DNA of 64,000 nt from an uncultured Paracoccaceae bacterium. GTDB taxonomy: Bacteria; Pseudomonadota; Alphaproteobacteria; Rhodobacterales; Rhodobacteraceae. Under the pieces are notes generated by a model. That model made no database searches, was not told where the DNA came from, and was given only the letters and a program-made list of their open reading frames with translations. Where the stretch lies: NCBI GenBank assembly GCA_937916485.1, contig CALFSV010000254.1, forward strand, positions 40,405 through 104,404, in the 5' to 3' direction. This document shows positions 16,032 to 26,289 of this stretch, one piece after another; position 1 is the stretch's first letter; every line of letters begins with the position of its first letter. A program made the translations under genes and the position numbers.

Positions 16032-17414
16032 ATGACGTCACGCACTATCCCTCGTCCCCCTGCGGTCACGTACAAACAGCACTTCCGGGCCATTCTGGTT
16101 CTGGGAATGCCGCTTGTCGGCTCGTCGCTGGCACAATACCTGATCAATTTGACTGACACGGTCATGTTGGGCTGGTACGACGTCACCTCGCTTGCCGCCG
16201 CCGTGCTGGCCACAACCTTCTGGTTCATCACCTTTATCCTTGGGGCGGGCTTTGCCAATGCCGTCATGCCCATGGTCGCCGCCGCGGCCGCCGAAGGCGA
16301 TGAGGTCCGGGCCCGGCGTGTGACGCGGATGGGGCTGTGGCTTTCGATCCTTTACACCTGCGTCGCCTTGATCCCGCTGTTGTACGGAGAGTCGATCTTT
16401 CTGGCCATCGGTCAGGACCCGGAGGTTTCCGCGTTGGCGGGCGATTACCTGACGATTGCCGCCTGGGGGCTGATCCCGGCAATGGCGGCGCAGGCGTTGC
16501 GGTCGTTCCTGTCGGCGTTGGAAAAGACCAAGGTGATCCTCTGGATCACCCTTATCAGCCTCGTCCTGAATGCAATCATCAACTACGCGCTGATCTTTGG
16601 AAACTGGGGCGCGCCGGAAATGGGTATCCGGGGGGCTGCCATAGCCTCGGTTCTGATGAACGTGCTGGCGATGTTGGCGATCGGGGTCTACATCCAGATC
16701 GCCTTGCCAGAATACCGGCTGTACCAGCGTTGGTGGAAAAGCGACGGTCAGATCATGGGGCAGGTGGCCCGGATCGGTTTGCCCATCGGGCTGACCTCAC
16801 TTGCCGAAGGGTCGCTGTTTTCGGCCAGCGCCGTCCTTGTCGGCTGGATCGGGCCACTGGAACTGGCAGCCCACGGGATCGCCATTCAGCTGGCCTCCAT
16901 GACGTTCATGTTTCACCTCGGGATGAGCCAGGCCGCAACAATCCGGGCGGGCACGGCGCTGGGTCGGCGAGATGAGCTTGCCCTGCGGCGCGGCGGCATC
17001 ACTGCGATCATGGTGTCGCTGGCCTTTGCCGCCGTCACAGTTGCCGTGTTTCTGATCTTTCCCGAGTTGCTGGTATCAGCCTTCATCGACCCGACTGAAC
17101 CGGCGCGGGATGGGTTGATTGTCGTTGGTGTCGGGCTTTTGGCGATGGCGGCCCTGTTTCAACTGGTGGACGCAGCGCAGGTCATGGCGCTGGGCCTGTT
17201 GCGTGGTGTGCAGGATACGGCCGTCCCCTTTGGCATGGCGGTGATCAGCTATTGGGTGGTCGGCATGCCTTCAAGTTACCTGCTGGGGTTCACCTTCGGC
17301 TTTGGGGCTGTCGGCGTCTGGCTTGGTCTTGTCGTCGGGCTGTCGGTCGCGTCGCTTTTGCTGATGGTGCGGTTCTGGGGCCATTCCGTGCGGATCAGCC
17401 TCAAACACGGCTGA
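16032..17414 (+). CDS. MATE family multidrug/sodium efflux transporter
   Basis: A 460-residue inner-membrane carrier with about twelve transmembrane segments arranged as two six-helix bundles. Typical MATE sequence is visible at the N-terminus (ILVLGMPLVGSSLAQYLINLTDTVMLGW) and at the start of the second half (RIGLPIGLTSLAEGSLFSASAVLVGWIG), followed by AAHGIAIQLASMTFMFHLGMSQAATIRAG. The family exports cationic drugs or metabolites in exchange for H+ or Na+. The coupling ion and substrate cannot be inferred. It stands alone on the plus strand. Confidence 0.94.
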   Translation: MTSRTIPRPPAVTYKQHFRAILVLGMPLVGSSLAQYLINLTDTVMLGWYDVTSLAAAVLATTFWFITFILGAGFANAVMPMVAAAAAEGDEVRARRVTRMGLWLSILYTCVALIPLLYGESIFLAIGQDPEVSALAGDYLTIAAWGLIPAMAAQALRSFLSALEKTKVILWITLISLVLNAIINYALIFGNWGAPEMGIRGAAIASVLMNVLAMLAIGVYIQIALPEYRLYQRWWKSDGQIMGQVARIGLPIGLTSLAEGSLFSASAVLVGWIGPLELAAHGIAIQLASMTFMFHLGMSQAATIRAGTALGRRDELALRRGGITAIMVSLAFAAVTVAVFLIFPELLVSAFIDPTEPARDGLIVVGVGLLAMAALFQLVDAAQVMALGLLRGVQDTAVPFGMAVISYWVVGMPSSYLLGFTFGFGAVGVWLGLVVGLSVASLLLMVRFWGHSVRISLKHG

Positions 17415-17420
17415 TATGGT

Positions 17421-17834
17421 CTATTCCGCCGCCTGTTCGCCCTTGGTCAAGCGATCAGCCTTCTTGCGCACCAGGACTGAGCGCAGGTCATGCATGGCCA
17501 GCAAAAGCGCGTCGGTCACATCCTCAAGCTGCTCATCGCTGGCCTTCGACTGAGCCCATTGTGTCGTCAGGTTCAGGTAGTCGACTGCCCGGTGAATATC
17601 ATCGATGTCGCGGGCGGCCAGCAGGGCGACCCGGCGTTCAAGCCAGTCCTTGATCGTTGCAAGGTCAGCCTCTGACAGGACCGTGTCGCCCTGCGGTCTG
17701 ATATCGCCGTTGCGGACGTTGATCACTGCGATCTGGTCCATCTCGATCCGACGCTGACGGTTCTCGGTATCCACCCGAAAAACGGCGGCCCCGTTTTCGC
17801 GAATGCGAAAGTAATACTGCGGTAGATCTGACAC
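17421..17834 (-). CDS. Conserved hypothetical protein, Rhodobacterales type
   Basis: A 137-residue soluble protein beginning VSDLPQYYFRIRENGAAVF when read from the GTG at 17834; reading from 17888 adds 18 residues of uncertain value. The N-terminal 50 residues look like a small beta structure (QYYFRIRENG, VFRVDTENRQRRIEMDQIAV), followed by a helical half (LSEADLATIKDWLERRVALLAARDIDDIHRAVDYL) that may form a coiled pair. No catalytic motif is seen and I do not recognise a named family. It converges on the MATE gene with a 6-bp gap. Confidence 0.7.
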   Translation of the reverse strand: MSDLPQYYFRIRENGAAVFRVDTENRQRRIEMDQIAVINVRNGDIRPQGDTVLSEADLATIKDWLERRVALLAARDIDDIHRAVDYLNLTTQWAQSKASDEQLEDVTDALLLAMHDLRSVLVRKKADRLTKGEQAAE

Positions 17835-17955
17835 GAGGCTCAAACACTCTAAAAACAGTTGCGCTGACTCTATTGACCCTGCTTGCACCTGTCAAAGCAG
17901 CAAGCGCGGATCATGCCGATTTTGCTTGCCCCTGGCCAAGGGCCCGATAGGCGGG

Positions 17956-19197
<1,242 letters not shown>

Positions 19198-19242
19198 TCA
19201 TATGACCCCCACTACACCCGATCAAGCGAGAAGGAGGACGAT

Positions 19243-19674
19243 ATGTCCGAAACAGACGCTTACGGAGGCCCCAAGGACCAGACCGACGGAAGCGGCGGTT
19301 GGTATGCTGAAGAAACAGCCACCTTCGGAGACCGACTTGCCGGAGCACGAGAAGCCGCTGGACTGACCCAAAGGTCCCTTGCCGAAAAGCTCGGCATCAA
19401 GCTTGCGACCCTCATCCGCTGGGAAGATGACCTGGCCGAGCCTCGGGCGAACCGCCTGCAGATGCTGGCCGGAATGTTGGGCGTCTCGCTCAGCTGGCTT
19501 TTGACCGGTGTCGGCGACGGCCCTGACGGACCCGACGACGAAGTGCCGCTAAGCGTTGACATGCTCGCCCTTCTGGCCGAGATCAGGACAATGCGCACCC
19601 AGATGGAAGCCAACGCCGTCCGCCTTGGACAGTTGGAAAAACGTCTGAGAAAGTCATTGAAAGAGGGACTGTGA
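19243..19674 (+). CDS. Xre-family transcriptional regulator with C-terminal coiled coil
   Basis: A 143-residue protein starting at 19243 behind an AAGGAGG ribosome site. Residues about 30-85 form an HTH_3 domain (RLAGAREAAGLTQRSLAEKLGIKLATLIRWE, then RANRLQMLAGMLGVSLSWLLTG). The tail IRTMRTQMEANAVRLGQLEKRLRKSL is a heptad-like helix that should dimerise. The stop codon overlaps the GTG start of sdhE in GTGA, so the two are translated together, a conserved-looking link between a regulator and succinate dehydrogenase maturation. Targets are unknown. Confidence 0.87.
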   Translation: MSETDAYGGPKDQTDGSGGWYAEETATFGDRLAGAREAAGLTQRSLAEKLGIKLATLIRWEDDLAEPRANRLQMLAGMLGVSLSWLLTGVGDGPDGPDDEVPLSVDMLALLAEIRTMRTQMEANAVRLGQLEKRLRKSLKEGL

Positions 19675-19943
19675 CAGAGAGCCGCGACATCGCCGAACGA
19701 CGCCTTGCCATGCGCTCCATGCGCCGGGGCATCAAGGAAATGGACTTGATCCTGTCAGACTTTGCCGGGCGCCATCTGGCCGTTCTGTCAGATGACGAAC
19801 TGGCGCTTTATGACCAGCTGCTCGAAGAGAACGACCACGATATCTACGCCTGGGTCAACGGTCAGACCGAGGCACCCAGCCTTTATGCGGCCATGGTCGC
19901 CCAGATTGCCAAAGGGGCAAAGGGCATCGTTCGTCCGAGGTAA
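19671..19943 (+). CDS. sdhE: FAD assembly factor SdhE
   Basis: A 90-residue SdhE/Sdh5 protein (DUF339). It carries the flavinylation motif RGIKEMD at residues 19-25, followed by LILSDFAGRHLAVLSDDELALYDQLLEENDHDIYAW, typical of the five-helix fold. SdhE promotes covalent attachment of FAD to the succinate dehydrogenase flavoprotein. It starts with GTG within the stop of the Xre regulator gene. The succinate dehydrogenase genes themselves are not in this window. Confidence 0.93.
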   Translation: MTESRDIAERRLAMRSMRRGIKEMDLILSDFAGRHLAVLSDDELALYDQLLEENDHDIYAWVNGQTEAPSLYAAMVAQIAKGAKGIVRPR

Positions 19944-20069
19944 GCCTTGGCGATTTGTCTAAAGTTATTGTGGTTTCTTTGGGCAAATTGCGCGGGCAAG
20001 CTGTCTGCTTAACCAACTCTTGGACTTTTTCCCTCACTGCTTTGTCCACACGCAAGACGGAGCATGCTG

Positions 20070-20579
20070 ATGAGTGTCCATACGAACCTTGATCGCCGCA
20101 ATTCTGCAGGCAGCCAAGCCGCCTTTATGATGGGCTATCTGGAGTCGCTGAACCTTGTCGAAAGGCTGCATCGCCTGCTGCTGGACGTGATCAAGGACGA
20201 ATTCGAAAGGGTGGGCGTGATCGAGATCAACGCAGTCCAGGCGCTCCTATTGTTCAACATCGGCGAGAACGAGGTTACCGCGGGCGAGTTGAAGTCGCGC
20301 GGCTACTACCAGGGCTCGAACGTCAGCTATAACCTCAAGAAGTTGGTCGAAACCGGCTACATGCACCATCAGCGGTGCGAGATTGACCGCCGCTCGGTGA
20401 GGGTCCGACTGACCGAAAAGGGACGCAGGATCAAGGATATCGTGGCTGAACTCTTTGCCCGTCACTCCGAGGGGCTGATTTCGCGCGGTGTGCTGGACCT
20501 GGACGGCATCGATCTGATCACCACATCCCTGCGCCGGGTCGAAAGGTATTGGAGCGATCAGATCCGCTATATTTACTAA
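20070..20579 (+). CDS. MarR-family winged-helix regulator (LdtR-like)
   Basis: A 169-residue protein: an N-terminal helix (FMMGYLESLNLVERLHRLLLDVIKDEFERVG), then the winged helix-turn-helix INAVQALLLFNIGENEVTAGELKSRGYYQGSNVSYNLKKLVETGYMHHQ with the wing RCEIDRRSVRVRLTEKG, and a C-terminal dimerisation helix. It closely follows the pattern of the alphaproteobacterial LdtR regulators, which in Liberibacter control an L,D-transpeptidase gene and stress tolerance; transfer of that role here is inference. ATG 20070 has GGAG at a proper spacing, whereas ATG 20064 would sit one base from it. Confidence 0.85.
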   Translation: MSVHTNLDRRNSAGSQAAFMMGYLESLNLVERLHRLLLDVIKDEFERVGVIEINAVQALLLFNIGENEVTAGELKSRGYYQGSNVSYNLKKLVETGYMHHQRCEIDRRSVRVRLTEKGRRIKDIVAELFARHSEGLISRGVLDLDGIDLITTSLRRVERYWSDQIRYIY

Positions 20580-20671
20580 GTCGGGCGGATGCTTTGTCGG
20601 GCGCGGGCGGACACAGGGAGAGAGGAAGATAGGATACGTGGCTGGCTACGGGCCGGGCAGGGGCCGTATTG

Positions 20672-21415
20672 CTAGTTTTCCGCCTTGACGAGAACCACAA
20701 GCCCATCCTCCTCTGGGGTGGTTTGCCCGATGGCAAGGCTGGTCAGTTCCCTTAGCAACTTGCGCCGCATGGCGGTTTCGTAGTCCTCGAACCCCAAAGC
20801 GGTTTCCACGAACGCCCCAAGGCCGCGGATCACATAAGCCGAGTAGTAGGAGGACAGTTCCTTGATTTCGGCCAGGCGCAGGTCGCCGTTGGTGTCCGAC
20901 CCTCCGATGACGAGTCCATTGACCACGATCCCCTGGGCGCTGTTGCCGCCGTCCACATCCTGGGGACGCGGCCCGGTGTTCGATTGTCCGTCGCCAGACA
21001 GGTCAAGGGTCCGGGTCAGGCAGTCTGGTTGTTGACCCAAAAGATCGTAGCCCGTCAGAATGGCCGACCCGATTGCGGTGGTCAGGTCCACGCTGCGCCG
21101 GCGAGAGGACAGCAATTGGTTGATGGCCGAATCCAGTGCGGCGCTATCGGTTATTTCGGTCCAGGGCAGAAGGACAGCCTGCCCGACAGGACCGCTCCAT
21201 TCATAGACCGTAAGGCGCACCGGCGCTTCGGGCTGACCGAGCAGGGCCTCGCGCACCTCGGGGGCGTTCAGCGCGGCGGCAAGCCCTTCGATCTGCAACC
21301 GATACTCCCGCGCGTCGACCGAGCCCGAAACATCCAGCCCAAGGGCGAGGGCCTGCCGACACTCGGCCAGGGCCGGTCCGGCCAGCAACATGCAAAGGGC
21401 CGCTAATCTCATCAT
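20672..21415 (-). CDS. Secreted DUF1194 protein, von Willebrand-A-like (second of tandem pair)
   Basis: A 247-residue exported protein with a signal peptide (MMRLAALCMLLAGPALAE). DUF1194 has a von Willebrand factor A-like fold; the metal-site motif DVSGS (in LGLDVSGSVDAREY) is intact, and TLDLSGDGQSN and VNGLVIGG follow. The family's function is unknown; adhesion or protein-binding roles are usual for vWA folds. Its start overlaps the stop of the upstream DUF1194 gene by 4 bp, and both proteins share the C-terminal pattern AMRRKLL-EL. Confidence 0.87.
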   Translation of the reverse strand: MMRLAALCMLLAGPALAECRQALALGLDVSGSVDAREYRLQIEGLAAALNAPEVREALLGQPEAPVRLTVYEWSGPVGQAVLLPWTEITDSAALDSAINQLLSSRRRSVDLTTAIGSAILTGYDLLGQQPDCLTRTLDLSGDGQSNTGPRPQDVDGGNSAQGIVVNGLVIGGSDTNGDLRLAEIKELSSYYSAYVIRGLGAFVETALGFEDYETAMRRKLLRELTSLAIGQTTPEEDGLVVLVKAEN

Positions 21416-22122
21416 CCTGGCAACGTACCTTCCCTTTGAACGGACCCAAGCATCTGGACCGACAATTCGGCCAATAATTTGCGGCGCATGGCAGGGCCGT
21501 CGTCGCTATAGCCTTGGGCGATTTCGACGAATGACCCGGGGCCGCGGATCACATGGTCACGATAGTAACGAACGATGCTGTTGTCGCCCGGAGATGGGAT
21601 CACGAGCGCATTGACGGTCACATCCTCGAACGGGAAGGCGTCATAGGCGCTTTGCGGGCCAAAGCTTTCGTTGTTCGGGCCATCTGCCGAGACATCAATG
21701 GTGCGAAACAGGCAATTCGGCCCCCGGCGCAACATCGTCACCGCATGCCCCAGAGCCGAACCGAGGGCGGTTGGCATGTCCTCGCGAGACCGAGGGCTAG
21801 AGGCGATAAGGCCAGCCGCCTGATCCAGGTCGCGGGTAGATGCGATCATCATCCAGTCTGGCAACAGGGGGACCTGATCGAACTTTCCACTCCATTCAAA
21901 GGCATAAAGGGCAACCGGATCTGGAGAGGCCATAAAGGCCGCCTGAACCTGCGGGTCCCGCAAGGCCCCTGCCAGTCCGATCCGCTGTTGTCGGTCCTCG
22001 ATCGGATCGACCGAGGACGATACGTCAAGCGCCAGGACAAGGGCAAGGCGACAGGTCGCATCGGCGGCGCCCGCTGTCACGGCAAGAAGCGCGGACAGAA
22101 GGGCTAGACCGGCCGACCGCAC
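21412..22122 (-). CDS. Secreted DUF1194 protein, von Willebrand-A-like (first of tandem pair)
   Basis: A 236-residue protein read from a GTG at 22122, which lies 10 bp after the glyoxalase-fold gene and gives a normal signal peptide (VRSAGLALLSALLAVTAGAADA). The metal-site motif is DVSSS in LALDVSSSVDP, followed by TIDVSADGPNN and VTVNALVIPSPGDN. It is a diverged paralogue of the downstream gene, with which it overlaps by 4 bp. Longer readings upstream run into the previous gene and look non-coding. Confidence 0.83.
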   Translation of the reverse strand: MRSAGLALLSALLAVTAGAADATCRLALVLALDVSSSVDPIEDRQQRIGLAGALRDPQVQAAFMASPDPVALYAFEWSGKFDQVPLLPDWMMIASTRDLDQAAGLIASSPRSREDMPTALGSALGHAVTMLRRGPNCLFRTIDVSADGPNNESFGPQSAYDAFPFEDVTVNALVIPSPGDNSIVRYYRDHVIRGPGSFVEIAQGYSDDGPAMRRKLLAELSVQMLGSVQREGTLPG

Positions 22123-22132
22123 GCCTAGCGTC

Positions 22133-22561
22133 CTACCAGTGCCCGGTGTTGGGCATCGACGCCCAAGGCTCAGCGGGCGGCTTGCTCTCGCCGGCCTGTA
22201 GCAACTCGATCGAGATATTGTCGGGCGACCGCACAAACGCCATGTGACCGTCGCGCGGCGGGCGATTGATGACCACGCCATTGTCCATCAGTTTTTGGCA
22301 AAGGGCGTAGATGTCATCGACACGATAGGCGAGGTGGCCGAAGTGCCGCCCGTCGGACGGCAGCCCATCGTCACCATCCCAGTTGTAAGTCAGCTCAATC
22401 GGGGTGTCTTCCTGGCCAGGTGCGGCCATGAAGATCAGGCTGAACCGGCCGCCTTCGCTGTCATGGCGCCGGATCTCAGTCAGACCCAGAAGCTCGTAAA
22501 ACGCCTTGGAAGCCTCAAGGTCCTTCACACGGACCATAGTGTGCAAATAGGTGAGTGCCAT
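22133..22561 (-). CDS. Glyoxalase I-like VOC family protein
   Basis: A 142-residue vicinal-oxygen-chelate protein built of two beta-alpha-beta-beta-beta modules. The first starts MALTYLHTMVRVKDLEASKAFYELLGL, and GGRFSLIFMA, IELTYNWDG, HFGHLAYRVDDIYALC and FVRSPDNISIELLQ follow. Metal ligands expected for lactoylglutathione lyase are present: His in LHTMV, Glu in IELTYNW, His in FGHLAY and Glu in ISIELLQ, so conversion of the methylglyoxal-glutathione adduct is plausible. It is the first gene of the unit with the two DUF1194 genes. Start chosen at 22561 with an AAAGGG site. Confidence 0.85.
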   Translation of the reverse strand: MALTYLHTMVRVKDLEASKAFYELLGLTEIRRHDSEGGRFSLIFMAAPGQEDTPIELTYNWDGDDGLPSDGRHFGHLAYRVDDIYALCQKLMDNGVVINRPPRDGHMAFVRSPDNISIELLQAGESKPPAEPWASMPNTGHW

Positions 22562-22649
22562 GTCTGGCCCTTTCGGTAGTGATTTCGTCACTCATCAACC
22601 TAGCATGCCTATCAGGCGCGGCCACCCCGCAATGGCCCAGCAGTCCGGA

Positions 22650-24044
22650 TCAAAATGTGGACCGGATACCGAACTTGATCCCGATGGCTTCCAGGTTGAA
22701 CCGGCTCACATTGCTTTCGGTCTGGCCTACGTCCAAGGACAAGACCGGGGCAAACCCTGCATAGCTGTAATTCGGGAACGCGGCCTCCAACGTAGCAAAG
22801 ATGCGTTGATCCTGTCGTCCGTCGGGAACACGGATAAATCCAACGGCATAGTCAGGGAAATCCGAGAATTGGACCCCCGCTTGGCCGCTAAGCTGGGCCG
22901 GACCGACCAAATCGCCATGGGCATATCCGACATGCGCCGTCCATGTGTCAGACGCGTTGTTCAGCAGGTCACTCTCGCGCGCGCTGTAGGCGATTGTCGC
23001 GCTTAGCTGGCCGCCGTTCTGAAGGCGGCTGATGACCTCTGCCTGCCCGCCAAACACCGTATCAGCGCGAGCATTGCTATCCGGATCAAAGCGCTGTTCA
23101 TAAAACGCCGATCCCTTCACCGCCACCTGCTGAGTGACGGCAACTGTCCTGTCACCCGAGGCCCGAAGGTAGGAATAGCTGTAGTCGGTGCCAGACCAAT
23201 AGCCGCCGCCATAAAGGTCGAGGCCGAAAACACCCCGACGGGCGGCTTGATCATGGCCGAAAGAGAACTCCAGGCGCCGGGTCGAAAAATCGCTCGCTGA
23301 GATTTGATCGAACCCGCGGGCGTTGTCGGCCTCCAGGCGATCCTTGGACTCTTGCGACAGGATCACACCGCGGGCCGCGAACCTGGCCGACAGGAATGTC
23401 CGATATTCGTTGCTTTCGCGGAACCGGTAGGTCGTGCGGATATCCGTCTCGCCCAGCCAACCGGACAGCGCTTGCGCGGACTCGCTCAGAATGCCCACGA
23501 TGGGAACGCCGTCGATGACGTTGATGTTGGATTCAGCGCCGCCATTCACATTGTTTGACGGGGCGAATGACAGGCTGACCGAGGTGCTCCAGGGGTTGAC
23601 GCGTCGCAGACCGGCAGCATCGGTGCGGGTTTGGGCCGCGTCGTCGGCACTTGGGGCGACAGTCAGAGCTCGGCGCAGCCAGATCTCGCCCAGGGTGAAC
23701 CTGTCCTGATTTGCGGATGCAAGGGCCGCCAGGCGGGCGGCCTGGTATCGTTCACTGTCGGGGGCATCGCTGCGGTAGATGCTGGCCGCCGCTTCATAGG
23801 CGGTGTCCATATCGCCCAGTTGGAACGAGGATTGCGCAAGGATTGTCAGGGCGACCAGATCCTCCGGGTCGCGTTGCAAGAGTGCGCCGGACAGGCGGCG
23901 GGCGTCGGACCAGTTAGAGGCGCGAAGACTTTCGGCCGCGAGAGCACGCATTCCACCCGGATCAAGCAGAAGCGAAGCTTGAGCTAGAACAGACGCTGGC
24001 AACAGAAACGCAGCAAGGGCCGCCGTTGCCAGCAGCCCTTTCAC
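22650..24044 (-). CDS. Slam-like outer-membrane protein (TPR plus beta-barrel)
   Basis: A 464-residue exported protein read from GTG 24044, four bases after the stop of the lipoprotein gene; signal peptide VKGLLATAALAAFLLPASVLAQ. Residues about 25-150 are tetratricopeptide-like helices (LRASNWSDARRLSGALLQRDPEDLVALTILAQSSFQLGDMD). From about residue 165 to the end alternate amphipathic strands, ending with phenylalanine (GIKFGIRSTF) as in outer-membrane barrels. This N-terminal TPR plus C-terminal barrel of around 300 residues is the architecture of Slam (DUF560) proteins, which move lipoproteins to the cell surface in Neisseria. Linkage to a TbpB-like lipoprotein supports the call; a generic porin-like role remains possible. 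Confidence 0.72.
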   Translation of the reverse strand: MKGLLATAALAAFLLPASVLAQASLLLDPGGMRALAAESLRASNWSDARRLSGALLQRDPEDLVALTILAQSSFQLGDMDTAYEAAASIYRSDAPDSERYQAARLAALASANQDRFTLGEIWLRRALTVAPSADDAAQTRTDAAGLRRVNPWSTSVSLSFAPSNNVNGGAESNINVIDGVPIVGILSESAQALSGWLGETDIRTTYRFRESNEYRTFLSARFAARGVILSQESKDRLEADNARGFDQISASDFSTRRLEFSFGHDQAARRGVFGLDLYGGGYWSGTDYSYSYLRASGDRTVAVTQQVAVKGSAFYEQRFDPDSNARADTVFGGQAEVISRLQNGGQLSATIAYSARESDLLNNASDTWTAHVGYAHGDLVGPAQLSGQAGVQFSDFPDYAVGFIRVPDGRQDQRIFATLEAAFPNYSYAGFAPVLSLDVGQTESNVSRFNLEAIGIKFGIRSTF

Positions 24045-24048
24045 TCGA

Positions 24049-25128
24049 TCAGGTCGGCGGATCACGGTAAAGGACAAAGCCTCCGGTTTCTTGGGCATTG
24101 ACGCCGTCCGTCCGGGGATCGGCCGACTCCAGAACCACGATGCCGACAACCTCATCCGCATTCGGACCCCCAATAATGCCGTAGTAAGTGCCCGATTCAT
24201 AAATGGTCTCAGCACCGGCTTCGTCCAGGGTATAGCTTGCCAATTCGCCAGCAATCTCGCCGTTGACCGTCGTTGAATTCGGGCCGACGGCAAAGGTGAC
24301 CGGGGCATCGGGAAGCTGGTTCTCACCTGTCCCAATCCCGATGGCTGTTCCGTCCTCTTCAAAGAACTCGCGGTTCGAAATGCGGCCGCGGACCGCGTCG
24401 CCGGCATTGAAGTCGTTGAAGTCGATTGCGACTTCCATCTCGGCGGTGACGTATTCGATGCCGCTGGCATTCTGGAAGACGCGGATACCGGCATAGTCAC
24501 CCATGTAGATGGCCTGCCCGGTACTGGGCATGACAACGCTGCCATTCCGTTCGTAGACGAAACCGCCAAAGCCATAGTCGACGTAGCTGCCGGTACGGAC
24601 GATGGCAAAACGGGACCGGGGCAGGGTGACGCCGTTGACGACAGTGGTATTGGCGCTGACGCCGTAGATCGCGCTATAATCGAACTGGTCGATGGGATTG
24701 CCCGTCAGGGAATCCGCGACCGTTTGAGCGCCTTCGTAAACGGCATAGACCGTGGGATTGCCCGCGCTCGACAGGGTTCCGACAAGACCGTCGCGGGTAT
24801 AGGTGTTGAAACCGTCAAAGGCGAGGTTGTCGACCGAAAAGGTGTCGTCGGTCGCATTGTAGGACACATCCTGCACAAATCCGCCGCCCGCGTCGTTGCT
24901 TTCCTCGTAGCGGAAGATTGACGCATCCGGGGTGGGGGCTGCGGTGCCGGGTGGCTGGGGCGTCGCTGTCGGTGTGCCGTCGCCGCCGATACCGGTGGTA
25001 TCCGTGGTTCCCGTGTCGGTGCCCGGATCGGTTGTCGTGTCTGTCTGCTGCAAATCAGAGAACGGCTGCCCGTCCCCGCAGCCGGAGACCAAGACGACCA
25101 AGGCCACGGCGCAAAGTTTACGGATCAT
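24049..25128 (-). CDS. TbpB-like lipoprotein, probable Slam client
   Basis: A 359-residue lipoprotein with lipobox VSGC (cysteine 17) after a short signal peptide. A low-complexity Thr/Gly/Pro/Asp linker (about residues 25-70) resembles the anchoring tether of surface lipoproteins. The rest is beta-rich; the C-terminal segment FNAGDAVRGRISNREFF, GEIAGELASYTL, SGTYYGIIGGPNADEVVGIV matches the pattern of TbpB_B_D-type barrels (G.F.G....E..G.). TbpB-fold proteins bind transferrin, haemoglobin, factor H or other host or environmental ligands; ligand unknown here. It is directly followed (4-bp gap) by the Slam-like gene, suggesting an export pair. ATG 25128 has a GAGGG site. Confidence 0.72.
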   Translation of the reverse strand: MIRKLCAVALVVLVSGCGDGQPFSDLQQTDTTTDPGTDTGTTDTTGIGGDGTPTATPQPPGTAAPTPDASIFRYEESNDAGGGFVQDVSYNATDDTFSVDNLAFDGFNTYTRDGLVGTLSSAGNPTVYAVYEGAQTVADSLTGNPIDQFDYSAIYGVSANTTVVNGVTLPRSRFAIVRTGSYVDYGFGGFVYERNGSVVMPSTGQAIYMGDYAGIRVFQNASGIEYVTAEMEVAIDFNDFNAGDAVRGRISNREFFEEDGTAIGIGTGENQLPDAPVTFAVGPNSTTVNGEIAGELASYTLDEAGAETIYESGTYYGIIGGPNADEVVGIVVLESADPRTDGVNAQETGGFVLYRDPPT

Positions 25129-25312
25129 GACAGCCCTCACTCGGTAAGTTTTTCGGTACAATCCCGGCAAGCGGACAGCAAGTCAACGTCACTTTGCTGG
25201 ATTGAAGGCGCGGTTGCGGGCATTGTTCCCGGATTGCCACGCCAATATGGCGTTTTCAGCGCCGCCCTACCCAAGATATAGTATCCCACGAGTCACCCCC
25301 AAGGAGAGCGCC

Positions 25313-26233
25313 ATGCCCATCACCCCAGACCAACAGGCCGAGATCGACGCCCTGCGCAGCCAGCCGCGGCAGACCCTTCGCGCCGTGTCCGAAGGGATGG
25401 AGGCGCATCTTTACACGGCCATCCCCGTCCTTGACCACGGCTTTGTCCGGGTCATCGACTATATGGGCGACGATGCCGCCATCTGTCAGGCCGCCCGCGT
25501 GTCCTACGGCAAAGGCACCAAGAGCGTGCAGAACGACGAAGGGCTGATCCGCTACCTCATGCGGCACTGGCACTCGACCCCGTTCGAGATGTGCGAGGTC
25601 AAGCTGCACGTCAAGCTGCCCGTCTTTGTCGCCCGCCAGTGGATCCGGCACCGGACGGCCAACGTCAACGAATACTCTGCCCGCTATTCGATCCTGGATC
25701 GGGAGTTCTATATTCCCGAAGCCTCGCAGCTGGCCGCCCAGTCGGTGGTCAACAATCAGGGCAGGGGGGCTGCGCTGACCCCGGCCGAGGCGGCGCGGGT
25801 CCTCGACATCCTCAAGGGCGACGCGGCGCGGACCTATGACCACTACGAAGAGATGATCTCGGAAACCTCACCCGAGGGGGAGGCAAAACAGGGGCTGGCA
25901 CGCGAATTGGCGCGGATGAACCTGCCCGCCAATATCTACACCCAATGGTATTGGAAGGTCGATTTGCACAACCTGTTCCATTTCTTGCGGCTGCGGGCGG
26001 ATGCCCATGCGCAATACGAAATCCGGGTCTATGCCGAGGCGATTTGCAAAGTCGTCGCCGACTGGGTCCCCGCCGCCTATGGCGCGTTCGAGGATTACCG
26101 GATGGGCGGGGCGGTATTGTCTGCAAAAGGGTTGGACTGTTTGCGCCGCATGTTGAAAGGTGACGTGGTGACGCAGGAAACCTCTGGCATGAGCAAGGGG
26201 GAATGGCGTGAGTTTGAGGGGGTGATTGGGTGA
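25313..26233 (+). CDS. thyX: Flavin-dependent thymidylate synthase ThyX
   Basis: A 306-residue ThyX enzyme, which methylates dUMP to dTMP using methylenetetrahydrofolate and FAD/NADPH. The ThyX motif [13 protein letters not shown] is at residues 112-124, and [22 protein letters not shown] and [25 protein letters not shown] are the flanking FAD and dUMP sites. The ATG at 25313 follows an AAGGAGAG site; an upstream reading from 25202 would add 37 residues without support. The gene ends just before the AT-rich hicAB cassette. Confidence 0.96.
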   Translation: MPITPDQQAEIDALRSQPRQTLRAVSEGMEAHLYTAIPVLDHGFVRVIDYMGDDAAICQAARVSYGKGTKSVQNDEGLIRYLMRHWHSTPFEMCEVKLHVKLPVFVARQWIRHRTANVNEYSARYSILDREFYIPEASQLAAQSVVNNQGRGAALTPAEAARVLDILKGDAARTYDHYEEMISETSPEGEAKQGLARELARMNLPANIYTQWYWKVDLHNLFHFLRLRADAHAQYEIRVYAEAICKVVADWVPAAYGAFEDYRMGGAVLSAKGLDCLRRMLKGDVVTQETSGMSKGEWREFEGVIG

Positions 26234-26289
26234 GTAAGAAGTTGAACGAACACTCACAATCTCGTTGCGTTCTTGCGATTCTTGCTTCA

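Noticed and set aside
22650..24608. Longer start for the Slam-like protein, 188 residues upstream
   Set aside because: It would overlap the lipoprotein gene in another frame; the GTG at 24044 gives a normal signal peptide and a 4-bp gap.
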